The notes below the pieces were generated by a model, which searched no databases, had not been told where the DNA came from, and worked only from the letters and a program-made list of their open reading frames with translations. From Plectosphaerella cucumerina (lineage: Eukaryota > Ascomycota > Sordariomycetes > Glomerellales > Plectosphaerellaceae), in assembly GCA_020746995.1 (NCBI GenBank), contig JAGPXD010000004.1, positions 2,604,001-2,668,000 on the forward strand: a stretch of DNA of 64,000 nucleotides, in the 5' to 3' direction. Both the position numbers and the translations under genes were made by a program. Below, one piece after another: positions 11,406 to 22,294 of this stretch (the stretch's first letter is position 1; every line of letters begins with the position of its first letter).

Positions 11406-13602
11406 TCACGTCTGGCCCTTCTTCCAATCGCTGCTCCAGATGAAGGTAGCACACCTCCACTGGGTTCCTTTCTCCTTGTCTCCGGTCGGGCCCAGCGGTC
11501 GAGGACAGATGTAGAATGATCTCCCTGACAATAGCAGTTAGATCAGGACTGTAATGAGGGCGGCCGTGGTTCAAGACGTGTTCATGGATGGCGCATGGGC
11601 AGAGGGAATGGGGAGGGAAATGGCTGACATACCACAGTTGACGCCTGGCTTCTTCGTCAATAGGCTGATGCACGGCTCGCCGTGTTCGCACCTGGGCGCT
11701 TGTCTTGCACCCAACTGGAACTTGGACCATAACTCCTTGGTCTCAATGGGATCGAAGACCTTTTCGGCAGCGTCGAGGGCCGAGATGGGCTGTGACGACG
11801 GCTCGGCCTGGGATGAGGTCGATGTGGCGGCCTTTGGGCGGCCGGGGGACTCGTGGCTGGGGGCGGGCGGAGAGTCTGCTGGCTTCGGGGCGGCAGGGTC
11901 CTTGCGAGGGGTCTTGGGCTTGAAGAAGCTTGCAAGCGAGGTTTGCGATTTGCCGCCGTTGGTCTTGGAAACTTGGCTTTCGCTCGTCCTTGACTTTTTC
12001 AAGGTTCCTCTTGGAGAGGAGGGTTTGTCGGCAGGGCGTTTTGCAGACGTCTGCGACTTGGCTTTTGAAAGGTCCTCAATTGGAGGGGCGGCTGGTGCTG
12101 TGCTGCTGATTTCAAATGGCAGCTTCGGAGTGCTCTCTTGCAGCAAAGGACGTCGAGTCTCGGTCGTGCTGTCCAAAGGTGTGTTTGGCGCCGAGTTCTC
12201 TGTTGCGTCGGGGGACTCGGTCGTGTTTGTTGTCGGCTGCTTTGTCGCCGGCTTCTTCATGAACATGTCTCGAATGCTTCGCCTGCGATCAAACTCGGGA
12301 ATGAGCTTTGCCGACATTGGGAGGAGATCTTTCGGGGTCCAGTCCCGGATGCGCTTGCCGTTGCGGAACATGCCTTCGGGATTCATGAGATCGAGCAGAT
12401 GCATCTTCTCGCCCCCTCGGTCCACCGTGTCGCCAAAGGTGACATATACTGGGCAGTGGTCGGACCCCATCAGGCCTTCTTGGATATTCGAGTCGATGGC
12501 CCAGTCTTTCAGGCCGGCCGAGCAAAGGACGTAGTCAATGCGACTGCCATTGTTCGCAGGGCGGGTATTCCTCTTCGTGTCCCAGCAAGTGTACATGCCT
12601 TCGCGGTCGGGGTGGAAGCACCGGCAAATGTCCCACATGACGGGCACGTCTCTTCCTTCGTCCCGCTCTCCGACGACATCGCCCTCGAAGATGAGTTGGT
12701 TGAACAAACGCCGGGAAGGCATCGCTAGCCAATCTTCCAGGGTCATGTCTTCCTTGCGGAGTGCCTCTAAGAGGTTGCAAGTGTCCAGCTGGGAGCGGAC
12801 GACGTTCAAGTCGCCCGTCAGGATGACTTGCTTGCCGGCGGAGACGAGGTTTCGGACTCGCACATCGAGAGCATTGAGGAAGCCCACGCGGAACTCGTCG
12901 CGGGATGAGTCTCGGTTCGCCGGGCTGTAGGTGCCAATGAGCACAAAGGCAGGGAACTCAAGAATGACACATCGTCCTTCAGAGTCAAGAGTGGCCTCGT
13001 CCACCTCTCCAGATAGCTGCCCAGGGCGGGGGTAGCCGCCGATCTGCTGCGACTCGGGGAGGTCGCGAAACTTGACTGAAGTGTTGGGCGGGCAAAGCGT
13101 GCCGGTGATACCTTCTTCGGCTCGAATAGGGCAGCATGTTGAATTGCGTGTGTAGATGGCCACGCCAGAGTAGCCTGAAGCATCTAGGGTAAGGGCTCTG
13201 TCGAGTCTCTTGCCGGGAAGGAAGCTCACCTTTCTTGTGCTTGGGAAGACTGAAGTAGACGTCCCAGCCGTTCACAAGAACCATGTCATCTTTGAGATCT
13301 TTCCGTTGTATCTTCGTTTCCTGCATAACGACAATGTCCGCTTCAAGGATATCAAACATAGCCTACACGAGTTAATGGAAAGCGCGTTTCGCAGCCAAAC
13401 ATGAATGCTCACCTGGAACGACCGCTTTTCTCTCCATGGCTGATACCCGAAGGGGTTTCTGTTGTAGAAAGATAAGAATGGGCACAGACGAATGAGCCAA
13501 CCTGTCCCTCTCACCTGATGCCATTGACTGGCCTTCGTCAGCAGGTGTAGGAAGGATCGTGCCATCTCACTCACCATTCCACGTCGTCAACCGGAGAGGC
13601 AT
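11406..13602 (-). CDS. APN2: DNA-(apurinic/apyrimidinic site) endonuclease 2, APN2/APE2 type
   Basis: A class II AP endonuclease and 3' phosphodiesterase for base-excision repair in the nucleus. The exons are 13602-13575, 13527-13515, 13458-13413, 13362-13230, 13174-11633 and 11524-11406, giving 626 aa. The N-terminus reads MPLRLTTWNVNGIRNPFGYQ. Exonuclease/endonuclease/phosphatase motifs are visible: IVVMQETKIQ (metal-binding Glu), LTGDLNVVRS and GSDHCPVYV (catalytic Asp-His). A disordered Ser/Pro region follows, with a PCNA-interaction motif QTSLASFF near residue 485. The C-terminal GRF zinc finger (PRCEHGEPCISLL...CGRSFYICPRP) is completed only when the 108-nt last intron is removed. The second exon is 13 nt long and encodes most of VNGI. 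APN2 is the canonical MAT flank opposite SLA2. Confidence 0.95.
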
Positions 13603-14131
13603 TGTGCAGTAACAACAACTTCACAATTTGAGTGATTCAGGAGCTCGAAGCTCACTTTCCCGCATCAACTTCCTTCCACATCCGAGGCCGCGGTTCCGGA
13701 GAAGGTACTGGTCACGTCACGAGACATTGGCAGACGGGAAAGGAAGGCTCTTGGCGCATTCAGAGCCCGCTACTCCGCTTCTGATGAGCTTCCGTAACAA
13801 ATGATTGACAGAAGGGCAGGAACGGCGAAGGAAAAGGACGACAGCGTCCGCGGATGCTGATCGCCACTGTCGCGCTTTGGGTGACGTTCATCAATGGTGG
13901 CATACACGTCCATGGTGCGAGGTCACCTGACAGCCCGATAAGCCAGCGATAAGCCGATCCGGCGGCGGATGAGTCAGCAGCAATCTGCCCACCAATGAGT
14001 CCTGCCTCATTTGCAAGGCAGGAACGTGACGTCCCATAACCGAGCTTGCATGACCTGATCTCGAACTTATCGAAGCATCACGACATCCTCAATTCCCTCG
14101 AACCGCCCTTTCGATCGGAAAAACGACCACA
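13603..14131. promoter_or_regulatory. Divergent promoter region of APN2 and COX13
   Basis: A 529-bp head-to-head interval. Visible sites are two GATAAG (GATA-factor type) motifs 11 bp apart at about 13937 and 13948, a CCAAT near 13991 and a CRE-like TGACGTC at 14027-14033. These are motif matches only; function is inferred. Confidence 0.4.
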
Positions 14132-14952
14132 ATGCTCCCCCAACGCCAGGTCCTCCGCGCCGCCCCGCGGTTCGCCGCCCAGCTCCGCACCCCCGCCGTC
14201 CAGCGCCGCCTGGCTTCCTCCGGTGACAACGCCTTCATCCGCGAGCGCCAGCACGTCAAGGAGCACGCAGCCGGCAGCACTGGTATGTCCGACAGCCGCC
14301 CGTCGAGGGGTCAATTGATTTCATGAGGGTCACTGCTGACACTGGGAACAGCCCTCTGGAAGAAGATCTCCATCTAGTACGCGAACACCCGCCGCATCCC
14401 GTCGCACAATTCCCTCCCGACGTCTCCCGAAGAACATCCAATTCCCCGACCGACACTCCGACACATGCCGTGTGAATATGGCGTCCAAGCCTGGACAGCC
14501 GGCAATTGAGCATTTGAGCATTGGCTGACTCTTTTATCACTTCACAGCGCTTGCATCCCCGCCCTCGGCCTCGCCAGCTGGAACGCCTACAGGCTCTGGA
14601 ACGAGCACTGGGAGCACTGGAGCCACATGCCCCCTCTGGAGGAGCGCGTCGAGTACTCCTACCAGAACATCCGCACCAAGAACTACGGCTGGGGCGACGG
14701 TGACAAGGTGAGATTCCGCCGCGAAACGAGACCGCTGACTGCATGGCTAACATTTTGATAGACCATCTTGTACGTACAAATACCTCGCGACGCATCAGCC
14801 GAGTCTTCCCAAAGTCCCTGGCAGATGTTGCCAAACTGGCCGGCAGCGTCTTTGAGCGCCCGCCAATGACTCCATGCCTGCCACAAAGATTGCATTGCTG
14901 ACATGTCAATAGCTGGAACCCGAACGTCAACTACCACAACAAGGACAAATAA
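14132..14952 (+). CDS. COX13: Cytochrome c oxidase subunit VIa (COX13), mitochondrial
   Basis: A small single-span subunit of respiratory complex IV in the inner mitochondrial membrane. The exons are 14132-14282, 14352-14376, 14548-14707, 14762-14769 and 14913-14952, giving 127 aa. The N-terminus is an Arg/Ala-rich presequence (MLPQRQVLRAAPRFAAQL). It is followed by LWKKISIYACIPALGLASWN, the membrane span, and then WEHWSHMPPLEERVEYSYQN and the VNYHNKDK C-terminus diagnostic of subunit VIa. The fourth exon is only 8 nt; together with the flanking exons it encodes the conserved DKTIFWNPN. COX13 next to APN2 is typical MAT-flank gene order in Sordariomycetes. Confidence 0.93.
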
Positions 14953-15243
14953 GCGGCTGGTCAACAGATCAACTCGGATGAGCGTTGTGGGCCATGCTGA
15001 GCTGAAGAGGGGTTGGGTGGAAGAGGGATTCGACGTGACGGCGTGCCGTCTGTCAGCGCCAGGCTGCCTGTATATGATTTCCTAGACTCAGAGCAATCAA
15101 ATCAGTCACCGACTTGGATAAAGACATGGCCCTCCAGTGACAGCTCACTTCCACTGAGCTCATCCGGAGACTTGACCGTCACATACAGGCATCACGAGGG
15201 AGCAGGCGTGACCTTTGACAATGTTGGGTTCATCATTTCACAT

Positions 15244-17685
15244 CTATATCGTCAGGGCCGCAGCACTTTGCCTCAGAGCCACATACGCCGCGGCGTAGTC
15301 GGCTGCAAGTCTCTTATCACCCGCCACCTTCATGATGGTGGCCTTCTTCGCCATCATCTCGCACTGCTTCTCGATATCCTCGATGCTCGAGAAGCTGTCA
15401 AACGCCTTCTGGACAGCCGCGGCCGCCCTAGTGAGCCACTCCATCCTCCGGGCCGAGCCTTTCGCTGCTTTGCCGGCCAGTCCCATGTTCGCGTCTGCCA
15501 GGTAAGAGTAGAGTGTGCCGCTGAGCCTGGCCGACTCGCACTCAAGGCTGCGAGGAATGACCGCCGTCAGCAGCTTAACCGACGCCTCAAACTCGTCCAG
15601 CGACGTGAGGATGTTGGCGAGCGCTCCAATGGCTGGCCAGAGACCTGCAACTAGGCGTGCCCGCCAGGCGATGCTTGCGGCCCTGACAACCAAAGTGAAA
15701 GCTCTCTGCGGTCGCCCTGCAAGGTCGAAAAGGCGTGCTTTTTGAAGCATAAGACGCACCCTAAGGCTGATGTCCTTTTTGTCATCTCGTAGTCGTTGCA
15801 GCATGCCGTCAACCTTCTCGAACGCGGCATCCAGATCGCCACGTCGGATAAAGTACTCGACGTGGAGGAAGTTGATGGTCCACTCCAGTTCTGGCTCAAG
15901 GTCGTCCGCCTTGGACTGCAGCAGCTGGGCGAGGATCTGGTCCGCTCCGTCCAGGTTGTTGTACCGCAAGTCCCGCACCAGTTTGATGATGCCTCTGTAC
16001 TTGTGCCAATACTGGCTTGGCTTCCATGCTCGGAGGGCATTCTCGTCGAGAGTCTCGAGGCTCTTGAGAGCGTCGGTGTACCGGCCCTTCTCTGCGAGCT
16101 GCATAGCCAGCCTGCAAGTGACCTTGAGCTGGTCATCGAAGATGGAGTGTCGCGAGTGACATCGAAGAAAAATCTCGCTCTCGACAGTCGACAAGTGCGT
16201 GAGACCCAGTCGTTCCCAGAGAGACATGGAAATGGACAGCTGCGCGCCAAACATGTTTCGCATGTTACGCTCGACAATAAGGTGCGAACTGCGGACCATC
16301 AGCTCCAGTGAGGAGGCAACACTTTCACCGTCCGCGAGACCCATCTTGGCCTCGCTGAGCAGTGCAGAGCTCCACAGAGTCCACATGCCCGTCTCCTTGG
16401 CCTTGACGCGGAGGTAGGCCAGGCTCTCCTTGCCAGTACCGAGCATGCTGTCGGTCTCGAGATTCCGGATCAGGTCTGGATGTGCGTGTCCATAGTGGAA
16501 GAGCCAGTTAAGGGAGAAGTTGAGACAGGTCATATCTTTGTTCTCGCGAGCTGTAGAGACCGTCTCCAGCATGGTTGCCACCGCATCCTGGTGGGATCCG
16601 AAGTCTGCCTGAAGAACGGCAAGATTCATCAACGCGTACTGGTAGAACAGCCGGTCTCGGTTGTGCATCGTGTAATCGAAGTAGCGATGTAGGTGGTCAA
16701 ATGAAGTCGGATAATCGCCTGATCTCCAAGCATCGAGGAAACTGCGTCGAGTTAGTATGCTGCCAGCAGTATGATATCGGAGGAGAACACGAACCTGAGA
16801 TAGTGCCTGAGACTTGGCATCATGGCGCAGTCACTGAGCAAATCTTGGAACTGATGTCGGATCTCGATCGGCACTCGGTTGCCATGTTCTAAACATGTCA
16901 GTGGCTTGCCAGTCCATTTTCGAAAGACCTGACTCACTCTGCATCTGATCGATCTGGAACTCCAGTAGGAGCTCAACATCATCCGTGCTCACCGGGAGGC
17001 CGGCGGAAGATGCACTGGTTAGCATGTCGCCGTAGGCCACCGAAGCCAGAACGGAGACCGCCTCTTGATCCCACTCGGCCTGCTCGCCCAGGCTCAAGAC
17101 TTGGTCGAAGCTCATGCGGCCGAAGGAAGGATTGCGCCGGCGTCGATGCCCGATGGTCGGCTGTCTGTACTTGACGAACTCTTTCCATAGCTCGGCAGAG
17201 TCATGGAACTGCAGGCGGGCGAACTCGAGCTGGCAGCGGCGCACGAAGACTCCGAAGGGAGAGTTGCGCGTCAGGCGAATGCCACCGCTGCCCTGATCTG
17301 CCCGCTGTCTCCGACTCCCCTTGGGCTTTGTGAGGGCGTTGACTTGTCGCAGGAAGAAGTCGTGAAGCTGATGCAGAGAATCAACTGCCCAGAGCTTGTC
17401 GAGGAAGGTATCCCATAGCTTCCTACCGGGCAAGCCGATGAGGACGGGATGAGCGCTGAGCAGGGTTTCGAAGTCTCGAATGGAGATGACGAGGCTGACA
17501 GCCCTTTCTGCCTTTGTCCAACGCGTGCCGCTGGCCGGGTTGAGAGTATCGGGATCATGATCGAGAAGGTGTGAGGTGATGAATGAGAGCACTGGAAGTA
17601 CGGCGGCGTTGGGGACCTGCTCTTCGATGTAGAGCTCGATGAGCGCCAGCAGCCCAATCTTGGCCGGTGTCAAATATCGCGCCAT
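15244..17685 (-). CDS. APC5: Anaphase-promoting complex subunit 5 (TPR protein)
   Basis: A scaffold subunit of the APC/C ubiquitin ligase that drives mitotic progression. The exons are 17685-16938, 16888-16795 and 16741-15244, giving 779 aa. The N-terminus MARYLTPAKIGLLALIELYI is the conserved fungal Apc5 opening. TPR-like helical repeats dominate the second half, for example HNRDRLFYQYALMNLAVLQ, the DALKSLETLDENALRAWKP region and a C-terminal LAADYAAAYVALRQ helix. The two introns (49 and 53 nt) have good consensus ends, and joining them restores a continuous helical frame (LRHYLS-FLDAWRSGDYPTSF). APC5 next to COX13 and APN2 is standard MAT-flank synteny. Confidence 0.92.
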
Positions 17686-18521
17686 GGCTCACTTTGAGGC
17701 GTGGCAGCCGCGGATGTCGATTATCGAGAATTGAGCGAGCTGGGAGGCGGCAACCTTCGGTCGCAGCGCATTGCGCGAGCGATGTCTAGGTGGGTGGGTT
17801 TGGTGTTGTTCTTCGGCGCGTCGGAGCACGGCGCGCTGGTGGTTTGGGGTTTGAGGCAACCACGCGCCAGGGACCTTCCGCCGCCAGAACAGGGCAGGTC
17901 CGGAAATGAAGCCGATCGGGGAGCACCTTCCGCGATATCTTGCGGTTTCGATTACAACTTGCAGAGTTGATTGTTTCGAAGAAGTCGTGATGCACATGCC
18001 TCATCCACTCTAAGCTTCACGACTGGCAGCACTTGACAGCGGCGGTGATTGGTTCACCAAGCCCCATTTAGGTCTGAAGCTTCGAGAGCTGCGCTGAGAA
18101 GTGTTCTCGTCTGGCACAGCCCAAATCATCACGAGAGGATGTCTGATTCTGAATTTTCTCACTTGAAGTTGTTAAAGATGCTATGATTGAAATACATTTG
18201 TGACGGCCACATCCCAATTTCTGCACCATGCCTCTCGTACAAGTGCATCGTCAGTCTATTCTGCGTTTGTAGATGCTACAGTGGTTTACATATTTTACAG
18301 CCGACAGGCAGGTCTCTTGAGGACCACGCCAGCTTCGGGTATCATGTTAATTGTTCAAGCTGCCTCGCCCGAGAGAAGAGCCCTTCGTAATGTGTCTTCC
18401 CACGAGGCATCGCAGCCTCGTTGCCTCGTCCTAGGATATCGGTATGTCCGTCCATCCAGGCGACAAGCTCTTTCTCGCCGTCGCCGGCATTGTTTTCCAC
18501 CTCCTGCTGTTGTCCGTCCAC
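17686..18521. other. Intergenic region between APC5 (5' side) and CIA30 (3' side)
   Basis: About 0.8 kb containing the APC5 promoter/5' leader and the CIA30 3' region. I see no further gene. A moderately AT-rich stretch lies around 18120-18310. Confidence 0.5.
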
Positions 18522-19382
18522 CTAGCTCCATCGTATGCTCTTCCCGCTGCGATCTTTCAGCGTGCTCTCCGTCTCGCCAGCCTCTGGGGCGCCCAGCACC
18601 ACGTCTGCTCCCTCCAGGTCGTTGGTCGCCCACAGCTTCTCGATGCAAAGCTCGAAAGGCCCAGGAACGCGATCCGTGAGACCGAAGCCGATCGTCCTGA
18701 CCTTGCGCCGCAGGATCTCCGTCTGCGGTTCGACCACGAAGCCGTGGTTCGTCCTCACAAAGTCGTTCCACTTGACGTATACTGTTTCCCACTCTCCCGG
18801 CCTGTTGGCGAAGAGTCTGTGCTGGTGCAGATCTGTCGGCACCACGCTCTCGGTCTGGATGTTGACGAAGTAGCTGCGCCCGTCGGATCGTATCCTCATG
18901 GCAAGGAATGCGTACATGTCGATATCCCACAGACTCTTGCCGAAGACGGTTCCCGGCCGGTCTAGTGTCCTCCACGCTGCGTATCCTGTCCGCTTGATGT
19001 CGGGCTTGTCTTTCGGAAGTTCTGTCGAGATCTCGCCTCGGAAGACCGCGTAGCCGGCGGTCGATTGTGCTTCGGCGGGCGCTGCTGCGCTTTTGTCGAA
19101 CGGTTGCCAGTCGAGACTGCTGCGGGAGAAGCCTCCGATCTCTTCGTCGCACATGGTCTTGCAGGTATCGACAGATGATGCATCTCGGAAATCGTGGAGG
19201 ATGAGCGGTCCGGACGGGCCTTTGATGCCTTCGGCTCGGAAAACTGCGCGCCTCCAACGTCAGCGTTTGTCGCTCACGGCAGACCGACCCGAGCGCTCCA
19301 ACTCACCAACTCCTGACAGCCGTCTGAACTCATCAATGCTCCGCCCGAGGAAGCTCTTGTTCAGACATGTCGTCGCGCGCAT
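18522..19382 (-). CDS. CIA30: Complex I intermediate-associated protein 30 (CIA30), mitochondrial
   Basis: A chaperone that binds an assembly intermediate of the NADH:ubiquinone oxidoreductase membrane arm in mitochondria. The exons are 19382-19307 and 19243-18522, giving 265 aa. The CIA30 family domain covers most of the protein: GPLILHDFRDASSVDTCKT, CDEEIGGFSRSSLDW, a FRGEISTELP segment, RTGYAAWRT, LAMRIRSDGRSYFVNIQTE and the WETVYVKWNDFVRTNHG region. The start at 19382 (MRATTCLNKSFLGRSIDEF) gives a short basic leader as in other fungal CIA30 proteins. The frame is open further upstream to 19616, but that extension shows no conservation I recognise. One 63-nt intron with a GTGAGT donor joins SGV to VFRAEG. 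Confidence 0.88.
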
Positions 19383-20872
19383 CTTGGCGACTGGGATGCT
19401 TCCTCTTCCTGATTGTCGCTGGCTGTCGTCACCTCGAGCCGGCAAGCCCCTCGCTAGTGTGCATTGGTGTTCGGTGAATCCGTAGGAGACCTGAGCTGTC
19501 GAATTCGCGTCGAAGCTCAGCACGTTGGAATTGAATGCGCAAGAAGCTCTGCTACCAACCTTCGGTCTCGAGATCCGGCCGACCCGCCATCGAGGTCCCT
19601 CCCAATCGCCCGCCACCCCGAAACGTCAGTTGGCCAATGCGCTAATTCATTCACACGTGACTCGCCCCCTTTTTCACGTCCACCATCACGACCCTTCGAC
19701 TTCGACTACCTCGAGGACGAAGACACCGCCATGCTTTGTCTGCGACTATCTCTTTGTTCTCTTTGTTGGGGAAAGCAATCATTTTCCCTTTGTCGCACCG
19801 AAGGCTCGGCCATTCCCAGCACCTCGGCGTCAGTCGCTCTCCCTTGGCTTTGACCACGCCCAAGTCTCCGTCTTCCTTTGTCGTCTGCTCCCTGCATCTA
19901 CACAACACCACACAGCAGTACCCAACTTTCACAGACTAGCAGATACACTATTTTGGACCTATGCCATGCTGTCACGGTCAACAACTGGCACGCCTAACAT
20001 CCCAAACCACAGTCCCGTGAAAGAAGCAGTTTCCACACCAGGTTTTCCAGACTCGGCGGTTCGAGTCCGCGGGCCCGCATGAATCGAATGCTTCTTCTTT
20101 TGTCAGAGACGACGCATGACCGTAGAACATCCAGGACCACACGGAAGTAGTAATCCAAGCCGCGGGTCTTCCAAGCTCGGCGGTATAGATCCGCGGGACC
20201 CGTATATACAAAAACGCCCTGAGGTCGGAAGCAACCTGCACCACATGCTGACCCGCCCAGCGGCTTCCCAAGCCTTACATCTCGCCCGCACCAATTCGAC
20301 ACATTTCGCTACACTTCTCATCCCGTCTCTTGTGATGGACACATCCTACGCCCCGTGCTGCCCCGCCTCGTGTCAAGCTCCCAACTTGTCGAGCCCATGT
20401 TTCCGGACAATGCTAGCTCTGTCATGACATTCACATTCTCAAGCGGAGACGCATTTTGAGACCTATGGACTTGGCGTTTTCTCAGCCTGTGAAAGTGCCA
20501 CAAGAGCATCACAAGCTCCAATAGACATAATCCTGAAGTGCCACGACACGACTTGCTACACACGACTCAAGACGCAAACCTTCACACCCTAGCTCCTTGC
20601 TCCAACATTGCCTAGTCGACATCCACAGGCTACTTTCACAACTGTAAAGCTTGACAGCTTTGGATGCAAGTCCCCACTTTCACAGGATTTCCAAGGGAGA
20701 GCACGACCCTGTCATGTGGCTGCGGATGCAGTAGCACCTGTCCGCAGAACAAAGACAGACTTCGTGGATGGCACCTATTTCGAGCTAGTGCCCGCGTGAC
20801 ACTTGAGAAATACGTCCTGTGATGACCGTAAGGCGGTATGTAACTGTCTGCCGCGAAGGGCTATGCCTCAGT
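19383..20872. other. Intergenic region upstream of CIA30, with a small duplicated element
   Basis: No gene is supported. The first 400 bp should include the CIA30 promoter. The rest is compositionally mixed and leads into the tandem arrays. A duplicated GC-rich element is described separately. Confidence 0.45.
20034..20203. repeat. Pair of direct copies of a ~36-bp GC-rich element
   Basis: Two imperfect direct copies have cores at about 20042-20077 and 20165-20201. Both share a TTCCA.(A/G)CTCGGCGGT block followed by a CCGCGGG.CCCG block. The first copy contains GGCGGTTCGAGTCCGC, which can fold like a tRNA T-arm. There is no complete tRNA around it, and the second copy has lost the TTCGA core. 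Confidence 0.55.
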
Positions 20873-21213
20873 CTGATACTCCGTGACGAGAAAAAGGTGC
20901 GGGCCCGCGCGGTCTGAAGTACAAATCGAGTGAGTTCCGCGCGGATCTGGCTAGACTCCGCAGTAGAGTCCGCCATGCATTGGCCTGATACGCCGTGACG
21001 GCTGAGAAATTGCGGACTGCGGACCCACGGTCCGCAGTACACATCGAGTAATTTCTACGCGGATTCAGCTAGAGTCCGCAGTAAAGTCCGCCATGAACAC
21101 CCACGTCTTGGCCTGATAGGCCGTGACGGCAGAAAAAGTGCGGACCCGCGGTCTGAAGTACAAATCGAGTAAGTTTCACACGAATTCAGCTAGACTCCGC
21201 CGTAAGGTCCGCC
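20873..21213. repeat. Tandem repeat, ~112-128-bp unit, about three copies
   Basis: Units begin at about 20873, 20985 and 21113, each with CTGATA(C/G)..CCGTGACG. All contain a GCGGACC-rich block, then GTACA(A/C)ATCGAGT, then CAGCTAGA(C/G)TCCGC and GTCCGCC. Spacing varies from 112 to 128 bp and divergence is moderate, so the array is old. No continuous reading frame is present. Confidence 0.8.
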
Positions 21214-21239
21214 GTTCGACTTTCTTGTACAATAGCTAA

Positions 21240-22050
21240 TATTTCGAATACCGAAGACCCGTATTTAGGAGCTACTCTTAATATACATACTCTACAGAAG
21301 ACGTGCCACTCGATTAGTATCATCACCGAAGACCCGTAAGTAGCAGCTACCCCAGCATATTTGTTTCACAGAAGACCTAAGACTAGTAGTCGAGTACTCT
21401 GTCTGTATATTCACCGAAGACCCGTGATTAGCAGCTGCTCCTAGTAGATGTGTCTCACAGAAGACGTGAAACTAGCAGTCGAGTACTCGATCTGTATAAC
21501 CACCGAAGACCCGTGATTAGCAGCTACTCCTAGTATATGTGTCTTACAGAAGACGCGCGACTAGTAGACGAGTACTCGGTCTGTATAATCACCGAAGACC
21601 CCTGACTGGTAGTCTAGTATTCGATCTGTAGTTTCACAGAAGACACGTGATTACCAGTCGACTCCCCGATCTGTGGGATTACAGAAGACGCGTGATTACT
21701 TGTCGACTACTCGATCTCTGCGATCACCGAAGACACGTGATCAATAGCTAAGGCCTAGTATACGTGTACCACCGAAGACCTGTGATAGTTAGTCGAGTAT
21801 TCGACCTGTGTGATCACAGAAGACGCGCGACTACTGGGCGGACCCTTGATCCGCGTGTGACCACAGAAGACGTGCGACTGCTAGGCGGACCTTCGATCTG
21901 TGTGTAACCACGCAAGACGTGCGACTGCTAGGCGGACCCTTGACCTGTGAATGTCCGCAGAAGATGTGCGGACTTCTAGGCGGACCCTTGATCTGTGTGT
22001 GACCACGCAAGACGTGCGACTGCTAAGCGAGTTCTCGATATGTGTGTGAT
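21240..22050. repeat. ~45-bp minisatellite, about 18 copies with alternating subtypes
   Basis: GAAGAC (or close variants) recurs at about 21253, 21297, 21328, 21371, 21416, 21460, 21505, 21549, 21594, 21639, 21684, 21729, 21774, 21819, 21866, 21912, 21960 and 22008. Most steps are 44-48 bp; one is 31 bp. In the left half, units alternate between an ACCGAAGACCCGTGATTAGC type and an ACAGAAGACGTG type, the second followed by the palindromic GAGTACTC, so the higher-order unit is about 90 bp. The right-hand copies carry a GGCGGACCCTTGATC variant instead. Stops occur in all frames, so it is non-coding. Confidence 0.9.
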
Positions 22051-22294
22051 GCGCGCGTGCGCCTTGTATTCACTGGTGCCAGCAGCAGAGGCTGGCACCA
22101 GGCGACTAATCTAACAACTGGCCCTTGGGCCGACCACCAAAACGCCCCCCGCCGACTGTTCAATTCCCCATTCCAATGGGATCGTCGGACCCAACGCCTC
22201 CATCTACTTCAATCAATCCCGGGAAAACGTTGCCAAAGCTCTGTTGCCATGATTGATGATGATCGTGTTGGTATTGCTCGGGGAGGTGAGGTCA

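Noticed and set aside
18355..19257. A 300-codon minus-strand frame across the CIA30 gene
   Set aside because: It is an Arg-rich shadow in another frame of the CIA30 exon, with no recognisable sequence.
20042..20077. A tRNA gene suggested by GGTTCGAGTCC
   Set aside because: Only a T-arm-like hairpin is present; no acceptor, D-arm or anticodon arm can be fitted around it.
21240..22050. Regularly spaced repeats that look like a CRISPR array
   Set aside because: The host is a eukaryote. Spacers are not unique but part of the repeated unit, and there are no cas genes. It is a minisatellite.
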